A stretch of DNA of 64,000 bases from Agriterribacter sp044223805 (GCA_044223805.1 JBGALP010000001.1:1-64000), one strand, 5' to 3'. Shown: positions 43,428 through 52,968, counted from the first letter of the stretch. Notes: generated from the letters alone by a model not told the origin. Program-made: numbers and translations.

Positions 43428-43901
43428 ATGAAAAATTTAATTATCCTGTTATTTATGGTGGCTGCAACACAAACATCTTTTTCCCAGGAAAAAGCCGGAA
43501 GAAAAGATACTACTCATCACGTGACATTATATTCTTATGCCTGCCCTACGCATCCAAATTTCATTAGTGATAAACCCGGCAAATGCCCTAAATGTGGTAT
43601 GGATTTAAAACAGCTTTCTCTCAAAGAACAAATGAAGATGGATGAAATGAAAATGTACACCTGCCCTGTACATCTGGATGTAATTAGCACTGAACCTGGC
43701 AAATGCCCTAAATCTAAGTGCAATAAAGGTTTAGTTCTTCTTTCAAAGAGAGAGCAAATGAAAATGGATGGAATGAAAATGTACACCTGTCCGATGCATC
43801 CTGAAGAAGTAAGCAGCAAGCCCGGCAAATGCCCCAAGTGCGGTATGGATATGGTTGAAAAGAAAATTCCAAACGACAGCACTACAATAAAAAAGCAATA
43901 A
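43428..43901 (+). CDS. Periplasmic protein with three heavy-metal-binding domains
   Basis: The 157-residue protein has a signal peptide (cleavage near TSFSQE) and three HMBD repeats. Copies 1 and 3 have the standard Y(A/T)CP(T/M)HP ... PGKCPKCGMDL/M pattern; copy 2 is degenerate (YTCPVHLD ... PGKCPKSKCNKGL). Met/Lys-rich linkers (KEQMKMDEMKM) separate them and add methionine ligands. HMBD domains are Cys/His soft-metal sites found mostly in Cu/Ag efflux proteins. Probable periplasmic copper buffer. Confidence 0.85.
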   Translation: MKNLIILLFMVAATQTSFSQEKAGRKDTTHHVTLYSYACPTHPNFISDKPGKCPKCGMDLKQLSLKEQMKMDEMKMYTCPVHLDVISTEPGKCPKSKCNKGLVLLSKREQMKMDGMKMYTCPMHPEEVSSKPGKCPKCGMDMVEKKIPNDSTTIKKQ

Positions 43902-43952
43902 CAATTCAGGTTGGCAGCAACTATTGCTGCCACTTACTTCAAAAATTTAATC

Positions 43953-44207
43953 ATGAAAAAGATATTTTTTATAGCGATTATGCTATTAGCGGCAGGTTTC
44001 ATTTTTACTGCCTGCTCAGGCAATAGCAGTAAAAAAACAGAACAGTTAGCAAAAGACGAAACATATACCTGCACCATGCACAACGAAGTAATGAGCGACC
44101 ATTCCGGTAAATGCCCCAAATGTGGCATGGACCTGGTAAAACAGAAAATGACAGACGCTCAAATAAAATTGATGAAGGAAGGCACTTATGTAAAGCCAAA
44201 AGAATAA
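43953..44207 (+). CDS. HMBD lipoprotein
   Basis: The 84-residue protein (ATG at 43953) has a lipoprotein signal (FIFTACSGNS, lipobox Cys about 20) and one HMBD with YTCTMHNEV ... SGKCPKCGMDL. The tail is Lys-rich. It ends 3 bp before the cusA start, so it is likely cotranscribed with the pump and may hand copper to it. Confidence 0.82.
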   Translation: MKKIFFIAIMLLAAGFIFTACSGNSSKKTEQLAKDETYTCTMHNEVMSDHSGKCPKCGMDLVKQKMTDAQIKLMKEGTYVKPKE

Positions 44208-44210
44208 ATC

Positions 44211-45494
44211 ATGGTAAATAAACTTATTGATTTTTCCTTACGCAACAGGCTCATTGTACTTCTTGTTGCAATGGGCTTATTTGCTTGGGGTATTTATTCC
44301 ATCAATAAAAACCCCATTGACGCCATACCCGATTTATCCGAAAACCAGGTGATTGTGTTTACTGAATGGATGGGAAGAAGCCCGCAGGTAATAGAAGACC
44401 AGGTAACATATCCGTTGGAAAGCAACCTGCAGGGCATTGCAAAGGTTAAAAATATAAGGGCAGCTTCTATGTTCGGGATGAGTTTTATCTATATCATTTT
44501 TGACGATGATGTAGATGTGTATTGGGCAAGAACAAGGGTTTTGGAAAGGTTAAATTATGCCCAGCGATTATTGCCAGAAGGCGTAACGCCAACCCTTGGC
44601 CCCGATGGTACTGGAGTGGGCCATATTTTTTGGTACACATTGGATGCAAAAGGGATGGATTTGGGAGAACAACGGGCTTTGCAGGATTGGTACATAAAGT
44701 TCGGTTTGCAAACGGTTCCGGGTGTTGCCGAAGTGGCATCTTTTGGTGGTTTTGAAAAGCAGTATCAGATAATAATTGACCCGGTCAAACTTCAGTTCTA
44801 CAATCTTTCCATGATGGATGTAATGAACAAAGTAAAAGCCAACAATAACGATGTTGGAGGCAGAAAATTTGAAATGTCGGATATGGCCTACATCATTCGC
44901 GGACTTGGGTACATCAAAAACAAAGATGACGTAGAGAATATTGCTATATCCAACAACAACGGGGTGCCGGTACGGATTAAAGACATTGGCAGCGTTCAAA
45001 TGGGTGGTGATTTGAGGTTAGGCATATTTGATAACAATGGCGAAGGTGAAGTTGTAGGCGGAATAGTGGTAATGCGTTATGGAGAAAATGCGGATAAAGT
45101 AATTAAAGCGGTAAAAGAAAAAATGGAGGGTATAGAAAAGGGATTACCCGATGGCGTGAAATTTAAAATTGCTTACGACAGGAGCAGTTTAATAGAAGCA
45201 GCCATTGAAACCATCAAAACAAAGCTGGTAGAAGAAATTACCATTGTCTGTATTATCGTAATCCTTTTTCTGCTGCATTGGAGAAGTGCGTTGAGCATCA
45301 TTATACAAATTCCGATAACTATTGTCATCAGCTTTATACTACTAAATGCTTTCGGACTTTCATCAAACATCATGTCGTTGACCGGTATTGCCCTGGCTAT
45401 CGGGGTTATTGTAGATAATGGAATAATTATGAGTGAAAATGCATACCGAAATCTATCCGAATGGCAAAATAATCCTGCAAATAAAAAATCATAA
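44211..45494 (+). CDS. cusA: CusA-type Cu/Ag RND pump, 5' part (split gene)
   Basis: The 427 residues cover the N-terminal membrane segment (IVLLVAMGLFAWGIYSI), the first periplasmic porter region, and helices 2-4 (up to GIALAIGVIVDNGIIMSENAYRNLSEW). Family marks are NPIDAIPDLSENQVIVFTEWMGRSPQVIEDQVTYPL and FGMSFIYIIFDDDVDVYWAR. It ends abruptly in PANKKS after an A6 run (45483-45488), inside the loop after helix 4, where CusA proteins continue. The next frame begins 1 bp later with the rest of the transporter. Confidence 0.9.
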   Translation: MVNKLIDFSLRNRLIVLLVAMGLFAWGIYSINKNPIDAIPDLSENQVIVFTEWMGRSPQVIEDQVTYPLESNLQGIAKVKNIRAASMFGMSFIYIIFDDDVDVYWARTRVLERLNYAQRLLPEGVTPTLGPDGTGVGHIFWYTLDAKGMDLGEQRALQDWYIKFGLQTVPGVAEVASFGGFEKQYQIIIDPVKLQFYNLSMMDVMNKVKANNNDVGGRKFEMSDMAYIIRGLGYIKNKDDVENIAISNNNGVPVRIKDIGSVQMGGDLRLGIFDNNGEGEVVGGIVVMRYGENADKVIKAVKEKMEGIEKGLPDGVKFKIAYDRSSLIEAAIETIKTKLVEEITIVCIIVILFLLHWRSALSIIIQIPITIVISFILLNAFGLSSNIMSLTGIALAIGVIVDNGIIMSENAYRNLSEWQNNPANKKS

Positions 45495-45495
45495 C

Positions 45496-47442
45496 ATGAA
45501 ATTCTTTAAACATAAAAAGAAAATATTCAAGCGGCAGTATTATCAAAAAATTCCTGAAGATGTTCGCATTGGCATTATAGCCAAATCCAGCAAACAAGTA
45601 TCAAGAGGGGTATTTTTTTCAACCGTTATCATCATCGCTTCTTTTCTTCCTGTATTCATGCTTACCGGGCAGGAGGGAAAATTGTTTGGCCCGTTAGCAT
45701 ATACTAAAACCTTTATAATGGTTGTGGATGCCATTCTTGTATTGACATTAGCCCCTGTGCTTATTTCAATATTTATGAAGGGTAGGTTCAGGGGAGAAAA
45801 TGCAAACCCGGTAAACCGGCTTCTTGAACGGATATATGAACCTGTAATAAGAACCTGTATGAAATGGCGGAAAACAACCATTGCTATAAACATTATTGCA
45901 TTGCTTGTAAGCATTCCGTTAGTAGTAAGTTTGGGTAGGGAATTTATGCCGCCATTGGATGAAGGGTCAATCCTTTTTATGCCTGTAACCTTGCCAGATG
46001 TCTCCAACTCCCAAGTAAAACAAATATTACAGGTGCAGGATAAATTAATAAAGTCAGTGCCGGAAGTGGCAAATGTTTTGGGCAAAGCAGGGCGTGCAAA
46101 TACAGCTACAGACAATTCGCCTATCAGCATGATTGAAACCATTATTAGTTTAAAACCAAAAAGCGAATGGAGAGTTGGTATTACAAAAGAACAAATTATA
46201 AATGAACTAAACAGCAAACTCCAAATACCCGGCGTTACGAATGGATGGACACAGCCCATCATCAACCGTATCAATATGCTTTCAACTGGCATCCGCACAG
46301 ATGTTGGCGTTAAAGTGTATGGACAAAATTTAGACACCATAAATGTATTTGCACAAAAAATACGAACAGCTTTAGAAGGAATAGCCGGGGTCAAAGATTT
46401 GTATGTTGAACCAATCACAGGAGGCAAATACATTGACATAACTATCAGGAAAGATGAAATTGGCAGATATGGGTTAAGTGTAGACGATGTAAATACGATT
46501 ATTGAAAGTGCATTGGGAGGTATGAAGCTGACAACAACGATTGAGGGTAGGCGAAGATTTTCGGTCAATGCAAGGTTCGGGCAGGATTTCAGGGATAATC
46601 TTGAAGCTATAAAGCAACTGCAGGTGCAAACAATGGGTTTCGGGCCTATTCCTTTGGAAGCGGTTGCCAATATAAAAATTACAGAAGGACCACCTATGAT
46701 TAATTCAGAAAATGCGCTGCTGCGGGGAACAGTTTTATTTAATGTAAGAGACCGTGACCTGGCTGGAACGGTAGAAGAAGCAAGAACCAATTTAGACAGA
46801 ATGATTGGCAAACTACCCAAAGGTTATTTTATAGAATGGAGCGGCCAGTATGAAAACCTAATTAGAAGCGAAAACACATTAAAACTGATATTACCTATTG
46901 TGTTACTAATCATTTTCATATCCATGTATTTTGCATTTCATTCTGCAAGAGAAGCCTTCTTTAGTTTAATCTCTATTCCGTTTGCTTTAATAGGCGGTGC
47001 ATTTATGATTTATTTCTGGGGCGTTAATCTTTCCGTTGCAGTGGCAGTGGGCTTTATTGCCTTATTCGGTTTGGCGGTTGAAACTGGTATTGTGATGGTT
47101 ATTTACCTCAACGATGCCATGCAGCAGTTGGTTGCACTTAAAGGTAATTCAAGAGAAACTATTACCAAAAATGATATAAAAGAATTTGTAATTGTAGGTG
47201 CAGCAAAAAGATTAAGGCCAAAGTTAATGACGGTTAGCGTTTCCTTATTTGCATTGATTCCTATTCTCTGGAGCACAGGCGTAGGTAGTGATGTAATGAA
47301 GCCAATCGTGCTGCCTATGGTTGGCGGGGTAATCACTTCCGCAACGCATATATTATTGGTAACACCTTTAATTTTTTTAATGACCAAAGAGTACGAGCTA
47401 AGGAAACATGGAAAAATTGATGTGCTTGAAGTAAAACATTAA
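45496..47442 (+). CDS. cusA: CusA-type Cu/Ag RND pump, 3' part (split gene)
   Basis: The 648 residues supply helices 5-12 and the second porter region. KSSKQVSRGVFFSTVIIIASFLPVFMLTGQEGKLFGPLAYTKTF is the segment that directly follows the helix 4 loop in CusA. Methionines typical of Cu/Ag pumps are present (FMPPLDEGSILFMP; NSPISMIET; INMLSTGIRTDVGVKVYG). It starts with ATG 1 bp after the stop of the 5' part (TAAcATG). Removing one A from the run at 45483-45488 would rejoin the frames. It may be translated by coupling as a separate half-pump or be silent. Confidence 0.9.
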   Translation: MKFFKHKKKIFKRQYYQKIPEDVRIGIIAKSSKQVSRGVFFSTVIIIASFLPVFMLTGQEGKLFGPLAYTKTFIMVVDAILVLTLAPVLISIFMKGRFRGENANPVNRLLERIYEPVIRTCMKWRKTTIAINIIALLVSIPLVVSLGREFMPPLDEGSILFMPVTLPDVSNSQVKQILQVQDKLIKSVPEVANVLGKAGRANTATDNSPISMIETIISLKPKSEWRVGITKEQIINELNSKLQIPGVTNGWTQPIINRINMLSTGIRTDVGVKVYGQNLDTINVFAQKIRTALEGIAGVKDLYVEPITGGKYIDITIRKDEIGRYGLSVDDVNTIIESALGGMKLTTTIEGRRRFSVNARFGQDFRDNLEAIKQLQVQTMGFGPIPLEAVANIKITEGPPMINSENALLRGTVLFNVRDRDLAGTVEEARTNLDRMIGKLPKGYFIEWSGQYENLIRSENTLKLILPIVLLIIFISMYFAFHSAREAFFSLISIPFALIGGAFMIYFWGVNLSVAVAVGFIALFGLAVETGIVMVIYLNDAMQQLVALKGNSRETITKNDIKEFVIVGAAKRLRPKLMTVSVSLFALIPILWSTGVGSDVMKPIVLPMVGGVITSATHILLVTPLIFLMTKEYELRKHGKIDVLEVKH

Positions 47443-47444
47443 AC

Positions 47445-48689
47445 ATGAAAATCAAGTTACTATTTATCGTTTCGGTATTATTAATCTGCAACACGATTAA
47501 TGCACAAAGAATAACACCCCTGAATGAAATTATTCAAAGAATAGACAGTTCAAACCCTACTGAAAAAATGTTCGACGCACAAATCCGTTCTATGGATGAA
47601 GCGGCAAAAGGTGCAAGGAACTGGATGCCTACCGAGTTTGGAACAGGTTTTTGGATGACACCCTATAACCCTAAATTATGGCAGAAAGGTGACAATGGTG
47701 CAGCCGGCATGGGGCAGTATATGCTTTCAGTTCTGCAAATGTTTCCGAACAAAAAAAAACAGGATGCAGAAGCCGCTTATATGGAAGGAATGTCTGCTCC
47801 GGAAAAAGAAAGAAAAAAATATGAGTTGAATCAATTGTATGCCGATGCAAAAAAAAACTATTACGAATGGATAATTATTAAAAAGAAAATAAGCCTTCTC
47901 AACGAAAATGAAAAACTCTTAAACTTCATGATTAAGGATGCAGAAATACGATATAAGAACGGGCTTGACCGTTTAAACGCCTATTACAAAGCAAAAGCTG
48001 AACTGGGCAATATTGCAAATATGAAAGTTGAATTTGAAAATGAGATCAATCTGAAACGTATCTCCTTAAATACTTTAATGAACAGGGACAAGACAGAACA
48101 GTTTGACATTGACACAGCCTATACAATGAAAGATTTTAATTCAGTCGATACAACATCTCTTAACAACAGGAGCGATATAAAAGCAATAGACAAGGATATA
48201 CAATTAGCCTACCTGCAGCAGAATGTAGAGAAATTAAAAACCAAGCCGGAGTTTGGATTTGAATACGATCATATGTTTGGCTTTGGCGGGTTGCCCTTGC
48301 AATACAGTTTAATGGCCAAAGCAAAAATTCCTATCGGAAGAGCCAACAGGGCATCAAAAGCCAATGTAGAAAGTTTAAAATGGAAATCAGAGGCCCTTTC
48401 AAAACAAAAACAAATGCTATTAAATGAAGCATCGGGCATGACTATTGGTATTGGCAAAGAAATAGAAGCCAAAAAAAAGCAGGTGAAACTTTTTGAAGAA
48501 AATATTATCCCTGCATTGCAAAAAAACTACCATGTAATGCAATTAGGTTACCAGCAAAACACTGAACAATTATTTACACTCTTTGACGCATGGGAAACGT
48601 TGAATAAAACACAGCTCGAATACCTCGACCAATTGCAACAGTTGTTACTCATGTACGTAGAAATGGAAAGAGTATTAGAAATAAAATAA
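47445..48689 (+). CDS. TolC-family outer-membrane channel (CusC-like)
   Basis: The 414-residue protein has a signal peptide (cleavage near TINAQR) and two helical repeats typical of TolC/OEP proteins, including KKNYYEWIIIKKKISLLNENEKLLNFMIKDAEIRYKNGLDRLNAYYKAKAEL and the second near residue 330. It is Met- and Lys-rich, as are copper-linked members. It starts 2 bp after cusA and is the export duct for the CusA-CusB system. Confidence 0.88.
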   Translation: MKIKLLFIVSVLLICNTINAQRITPLNEIIQRIDSSNPTEKMFDAQIRSMDEAAKGARNWMPTEFGTGFWMTPYNPKLWQKGDNGAAGMGQYMLSVLQMFPNKKKQDAEAAYMEGMSAPEKERKKYELNQLYADAKKNYYEWIIIKKKISLLNENEKLLNFMIKDAEIRYKNGLDRLNAYYKAKAELGNIANMKVEFENEINLKRISLNTLMNRDKTEQFDIDTAYTMKDFNSVDTTSLNNRSDIKAIDKDIQLAYLQQNVEKLKTKPEFGFEYDHMFGFGGLPLQYSLMAKAKIPIGRANRASKANVESLKWKSEALSKQKQMLLNEASGMTIGIGKEIEAKKKQVKLFEENIIPALQKNYHVMQLGYQQNTEQLFTLFDAWETLNKTQLEYLDQLQQLLLMYVEMERVLEIK

Positions 48690-48703
48690 AACTATTAATA
48701 GTT

Positions 48704-49966
48704 ATGCAGTTCATAAGGCACAATAAATATTTACTGATTTTTCTTATGGCTACACTAATTGTAGTTATCGGGTCATCATGCAAGAATGGAAAGGATAAAA
48801 TTGATACCCATGAGGCTAATGATAGTAAGCAGCTATATACTTGTTCCATGCACCCACAAATCATTAGGGATAAGCCGGGTAAATGCCCAATTTGCGGAAT
48901 GGAATTAATTAAAAAAGTGGATGATGCAAAAAAAATAGGCGATATACAATTAGAAGATTTATTGAACCCTGCCAATGAGTTTGTAATTAGCGCTGTTCCG
49001 GTAACAACTATGAAACAAAGCGACGAAGCAATTACAATTGAGGCAACTGGCAACATTCAAAATGACAGCCGTGAGTTTGCAACCATATCAGCAAAAGCCA
49101 CTGGCAGAATTGAAAAACTATATGTTCGTTACCGTTACCAGATGATAATGCCCGGTGATAAGATAATGGACATATACAGCCCTGAAATTGCCACTGCACA
49201 ACAAAATCTTTTATTCCTCATAAAAAATGATGCCGCAAATACTACATTAATTGAAGCCGCAAAGCAAAGGCTGTTATTGATGGGAATGAGCAACGGGCAA
49301 TTGCAACAGTTAATACGGACACAAAAAGCCACCTTGACCATATCTGTATATTCCAATACAATGGGTCATGTACATGAGGCAGGGCAGGAAACAATGGAGG
49401 CAAATGGTCAAATGCAGACTGCATCAACCGAAACAGTGCCTTTAACTATTAAAGAAGGAATGTATGTGCAACTGGGGCAAAAAATATTTTCATTAACCAA
49501 TCCAGCTAAGGCCTGGGCTGTCTTAAATATTTTTTCCGAAAATGAAAACCTTGTAAAAGTAGGCAGTGCGGTGAAAATTATACCCCAGGTAGCGCCGCAA
49601 AAAGCGTTCAGTGCACACATAAATTTCGTCGAGCCCTTTTATAGGCAAGGCAGTAAAACGGTAACGGCAAGAGTATATTTTGATAATTCAGCTTTACAGC
49701 TTCCTATTGGCAGCCAGCTTCGGGCAACTATTTCCGGTAATATTATAAACGCAGATTGGTTGCCACAGGAGACAGTTCTTTCGTTAGGCTTAAATCAAAT
49801 TGTATTTGTAAAATCAGATGGTGGTTTTAGGGCAAAAAAAATCCAGACAGGAATAAAGCAAAACAACATGGTACAAGTAACAAATGGATTAACCATTACC
49901 GATACCATTGCCTCCAATGCCCAATATCTTTTTGATAGTGAAAGTTTCATTAAAGTAAATCAATAA
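48704..49966 (+). CDS. cusB: CusB-type adaptor with HMBD, copy 1
   Basis: The 420-residue adaptor has a lipoprotein-like signal (VVIGSSCKNG), an N-terminal HMBD (YTCSMHPQIIRDKPGKCPICG, about 44-65), a coiled-coil and lipoyl-like region (ATGRIEKLYVRYRYQMIMPGDKIM, about 125-150) and a beta-barrel (VQLGQKIFSLTNPAKAWAVLNIF). The central region is Met- and Gln-rich (HVHEAGQETMEANGQMQ). It connects CusA with the TolC channel and delivers copper or silver through Met residues. Confidence 0.92.
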   Translation: MQFIRHNKYLLIFLMATLIVVIGSSCKNGKDKIDTHEANDSKQLYTCSMHPQIIRDKPGKCPICGMELIKKVDDAKKIGDIQLEDLLNPANEFVISAVPVTTMKQSDEAITIEATGNIQNDSREFATISAKATGRIEKLYVRYRYQMIMPGDKIMDIYSPEIATAQQNLLFLIKNDAANTTLIEAAKQRLLLMGMSNGQLQQLIRTQKATLTISVYSNTMGHVHEAGQETMEANGQMQTASTETVPLTIKEGMYVQLGQKIFSLTNPAKAWAVLNIFSENENLVKVGSAVKIIPQVAPQKAFSAHINFVEPFYRQGSKTVTARVYFDNSALQLPIGSQLRATISGNIINADWLPQETVLSLGLNQIVFVKSDGGFRAKKIQTGIKQNNMVQVTNGLTITDTIASNAQYLFDSESFIKVNQ

Positions 49967-49968
49967 AT

Positions 49969-51210
49969 ATGCGATTAAAGTATTTAGCTATACCATCAAA
50001 CATCCGCCTCCTAAACAGCTTTACTATTTCATTACTGTTGGTGTTTGCAGTTATGGCGTTAGCATCGTGCAAGCAGCATAAAAATGAAATAGTAGATAAT
50101 GATGTTTTTTATACCTGTTCTATGCACCCGCAGGTGATGGAGCCCAAACCGGGCAAATGCCCCATTTGCGGCATGAACCTTATTCCTGTAAAAAAGAGCA
50201 ATGCACCAAAGCCGGATGAAATTCAATTAAGCGAACAACAAATACAATTAGGAAATATTCAGGTAGATACGATCGGCAAAGGAGTGATGGGTAACAAAAC
50301 AGTATTAACAGCTACTTTAAATTACGACCAGCAAAAATTAACTGCGGTAAGTTCAAAACTAATGGGCAGAATTGACAGGTTGTACCACAAAAACATTGGA
50401 GACTATGTAAGAAGAGGAGACCCGTTAATGGATCTGTACAGTGAAGAATTGAACAATGCAAAGCAGGAATTTCTTCTTGCCTTAGAAAGGAAAAAGCAGC
50501 TTGATAATTCACTCGTGGATTTTGACCAGGTTATTAGAAGCGCCAAAACAAAACTATTGCTGTGGGGTATGACCGAAAGCCAAATCAATGCACTTGCAAA
50601 CAATAACAAAAATTCATTAACCACAACTGTTTACAGCACTGAAAGCGGGTATATAACTGAATTAAATATCCAGGAAGGCGGATATATATCTGAAGGTGGC
50701 ACAATCATGCAGTTAGCGGATTTATCAACGCTGTGGGCAGAAGCACAGGTTTATACAAGTTTATTCTCACAGCTTAATATAAATAACAATGTAGCGGTAC
50801 TACTGCCGGATATGGGCAAAGAAATAAAAAGTAAGGTTGAATTTGTAAACCCCGAAATCAACCCCGATAAACGGATAAACTTAATAAGGGTTACCATACC
50901 CAACCAGAGCGGCGAGTTGAAGCCGGGCATGCCTGCTTATCTTGTAATAGGCGGGAGCAGGCAAAATGTTTTGTCATTGCCGGTTGACGCAGTAATTAGA
51001 AATGCCGATGGGACCATGGTTTGGGTACAAACAGGGAAGAATACTTTTAAAAATACAATGGTAACAACTGGCATAGAAAGCAGTGACCGGATAGAAATTA
51101 CCGGAGGTTTAATGCAAGGTGAAGTGGTTGTAACAAGAGGAGCTTATTTAATCAACAGTGAATATATTTTTAAGAGAGGCTCTTCGCCAATGACTGGTAT
51201 GAAGATGTAA
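49969..51210 (+). CDS. cusB: CusB-type adaptor with HMBD, copy 2
   Basis: The 413-residue adaptor has a lipoprotein-like signal (MALASCKQH), an HMBD (FYTCSMHPQVMEPKPGKCPICG, about 44-65), the adaptor core VSSKLMGRIDRLYHKNIGDYVRRGDPLMDLYSEEL and the membrane-proximal VFAPYLINSEYIFK-like end. It is paralogous to copy 1 and follows it 2 bp later. Two adaptors behind one RND pump suggest a heteromeric assembly or different metals. Confidence 0.92.
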   Translation: MRLKYLAIPSNIRLLNSFTISLLLVFAVMALASCKQHKNEIVDNDVFYTCSMHPQVMEPKPGKCPICGMNLIPVKKSNAPKPDEIQLSEQQIQLGNIQVDTIGKGVMGNKTVLTATLNYDQQKLTAVSSKLMGRIDRLYHKNIGDYVRRGDPLMDLYSEELNNAKQEFLLALERKKQLDNSLVDFDQVIRSAKTKLLLWGMTESQINALANNNKNSLTTTVYSTESGYITELNIQEGGYISEGGTIMQLADLSTLWAEAQVYTSLFSQLNINNNVAVLLPDMGKEIKSKVEFVNPEINPDKRINLIRVTIPNQSGELKPGMPAYLVIGGSRQNVLSLPVDAVIRNADGTMVWVQTGKNTFKNTMVTTGIESSDRIEITGGLMQGEVVVTRGAYLINSEYIFKRGSSPMTGMKM

Positions 51211-51345
51211 AACAACAATACTCATATAAGCTAAATTCTGTAATGGTGATTACAAATTATTAGAGTTTATACAAAGTTCTTAATTATCATGTACTTGGTA
51301 CCATATTTTGGGCTACATCTAACGAATTCTAAATTAATATTATCC

Positions 51346-51353
51346 TACCTTTG
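51346..51353 (+). promoter_or_regulatory. Bacteroidota -7 box TACCTTTG
   Basis: TACCTTTG matches the Bacteroidota -7 consensus TAnnTTTG exactly. A start of transcription about 6-8 bp downstream (near 51359-51361) would coincide with the TTG start codon of the next gene. No clear -33 element is seen. Confidence 0.55.
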
Positions 51354-51358
51354 CATTA

Positions 51359-51808
51359 TTGAGACAAATTAAATCCATACAACTAAAAGCAGCATTTTTG
51401 CTCACGGTGTTCTCACTGAACATTGTTGTGGGCTTTGCCTGTTCAGTTGGGCTTGACATGGGTTTTAATTCGCATCACCATGACCATGAAGAAGAAGCAA
51501 CGGAAGCACATGTTCATGCAAATGATAAAAAACATCATCACGAAAAGCAGGAATACAAGCATACAGACAGTGAAAAAAAAGATGATTGCTGTAATGATAA
51601 AGTGTTGAAAATTTCACAAACCGAAAAAGCAATTCCCCAAACCGCAAAACTTTTAAGCCCCGTTTTCTTCCCCGCTTTTGTTTCAATATATTACAACATC
51701 AATCTTCTTTTCCCTGCACAAGTAAAAGTTGCAAAGAAGTATTTTGAATTGGGTTACGACCCACCTGGCTCAGAAATCCGCATTTTTATTAAGTGTTTCC
51801 AAATTTAG
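51359..51808 (+). CDS. His-rich exported metal-binding protein
   Basis: The 149-residue protein starts with TTG; the first in-frame ATG is codon 34, inside the mature region. It has a signal-like N-terminus (LKAAFLLTVFSLNIVVGFAC), a His-rich stretch with HHHDHEEE, HVHANDKKHHHEKQE and DDCCNDKV (about 38-82), and a C-terminal hydrophobic segment. Similar His-rich proteins accompany copper-efflux genes in Bacteroidota. Likely a periplasmic copper sponge. The -7 box at 51346-51353 is so close that its message may be leaderless. Confidence 0.75.
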   Translation: MRQIKSIQLKAAFLLTVFSLNIVVGFACSVGLDMGFNSHHHDHEEEATEAHVHANDKKHHHEKQEYKHTDSEKKDDCCNDKVLKISQTEKAIPQTAKLLSPVFFPAFVSIYYNINLLFPAQVKVAKKYFELGYDPPGSEIRIFIKCFQI

Positions 51809-51887
51809 ACTTGATTATATGTTTTCAGCATGTACAGGCATTGTTATGTCCGTACATTTCCATTTTCTAACATTTAATCAAATAAAA

Positions 51888-52499
51888 ATGAAACTCATAA
51901 TTCTTGGGCTTGCATTAGCAGCCAATACATTCACAGCTTGCAATGGTAATAATGCAAACACTGCAAATGCAACAGACACAAAAGAAATTGTTGCAACTAC
52001 TAATACTTCAAAAGCTGTTCAGCAACCTGCAACAGATACAACTGTTAAGCCAACAGGTACCGCATTCCCTTCAAAAGAAATTATAGCTAATTATCTGCAA
52101 TTAAAAAATGCTTTAGCAAAAGACAATGGCAAAGATGCAGCCGCGGCAGCCAACGCAATAGTTGCTACACTTACGAAAGCAGACATGAAAACTTTGCCCA
52201 ACGCACAGATGAAAGCATACATGGATATTGCAGACGACTTGAAAGAAAACGCAGAACACATCGGCTCTAATCCTGATAAAATTGCTCATCAACGGGAACA
52301 TTTTGTAATGTTGAGTAAAGACATAGCAGACCTTATAAAAACCTTTGGTAACGGAGGTCAAACTTTATACAAAGACTTTTGTCCGATGGCAAACAATGGC
52401 AAAGGTGCAATATGGATTAGTGAACTGAAAGAAATCAAAAATCCATACCTGGGGAAAGCAATGCCAACCTGCGGCTCTGTTAAAGAAACAATTCAATAG
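51888..52499 (+). CDS. DUF3347-type lipoprotein
   Basis: The 203-residue protein (ATG at 51888; a longer reading has no reason) has a lipoprotein signal (AANTFTACNGN) and a long Thr/Ala-rich linker, then a DUF3347-like helical domain: ANYLQLKNALAKDNGKDAAAAANAIVATL ... YKDFCPMANNGKGAIWISELKEIKNPYLGKAMPTCGSV. The C-terminal FCPMAN and PTCG residues resemble a copper site. DUF3347 domains are commonly linked to CusB-type proteins. Confidence 0.85.
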   Translation: MKLIILGLALAANTFTACNGNNANTANATDTKEIVATTNTSKAVQQPATDTTVKPTGTAFPSKEIIANYLQLKNALAKDNGKDAAAAANAIVATLTKADMKTLPNAQMKAYMDIADDLKENAEHIGSNPDKIAHQREHFVMLSKDIADLIKTFGNGGQTLYKDFCPMANNGKGAIWISELKEIKNPYLGKAMPTCGSVKETIQ

Positions 52500-52501
52500 C
52501 A

Positions 52502-52963
52502 ATGAGCCGCATTAGGAAAATACTTTTGGCTTTGTTGCTTGCTTTTATCGCCATTCAGTTTATACAACCTGCTCACAACAAAAGTGAGCAGGTATTGCCA
52601 ACAGATTTTGCAAGGGTTTTCGTTATACCAAATAATGTTCAATCAGTTTTACAAGCAGCTTGTTATGATTGTCACAGTAACAATACAAACTATCCCTGGT
52701 ATTCCAACATTCAGCCAATGGCATGGATGATGACAAGGCATATAAAAAACGGTAAAGACAAATTGAATTTTAGTGATTTTGGGAGCTATACCATCCGCAG
52801 ACAAATAAGTAAGTTAAAGGGCATTGCAAACCAACTAAAAGATAATGAAATGCCAATATCATCTTATAAACTGATGCACAAAAATGCAAGGCTTACACAA
52901 GAAGAAAAAACATTGCTCATTAATTGGTTTAATGCAAAGGCAGACAGTCTTTCAAACGAATAA
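52502..52963 (+). CDS. Haem-binding domain protein
   Basis: The 153-residue protein has an N-terminal signal or anchor (ILLALLLAFIAIQFIQPAH) and the c-type haem motif CYDCHSNNTNYPWYSNIQPMAWMM (Cys-x-x-Cys-His at about 58-62) typical of the small haem_bd domain. It follows the DUF3347 gene after 2 bp and precedes a 24-codon frame. It may take part in periplasmic electron transfer, perhaps with the multicopper oxidase. Confidence 0.85.
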   Translation: MSRIRKILLALLLAFIAIQFIQPAHNKSEQVLPTDFARVFVIPNNVQSVLQAACYDCHSNNTNYPWYSNIQPMAWMMTRHIKNGKDKLNFSDFGSYTIRRQISKLKGIANQLKDNEMPISSYKLMHKNARLTQEEKTLLINWFNAKADSLSNE

Positions 52964-52968
52964 GAAAT

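Noticed and set aside
45543..46820. Long 425-codon antisense frame under the 3' part of cusA
   Set aside because: The plus-strand frame encodes an unmistakable RND pump; the antisense frame only reflects codon bias.
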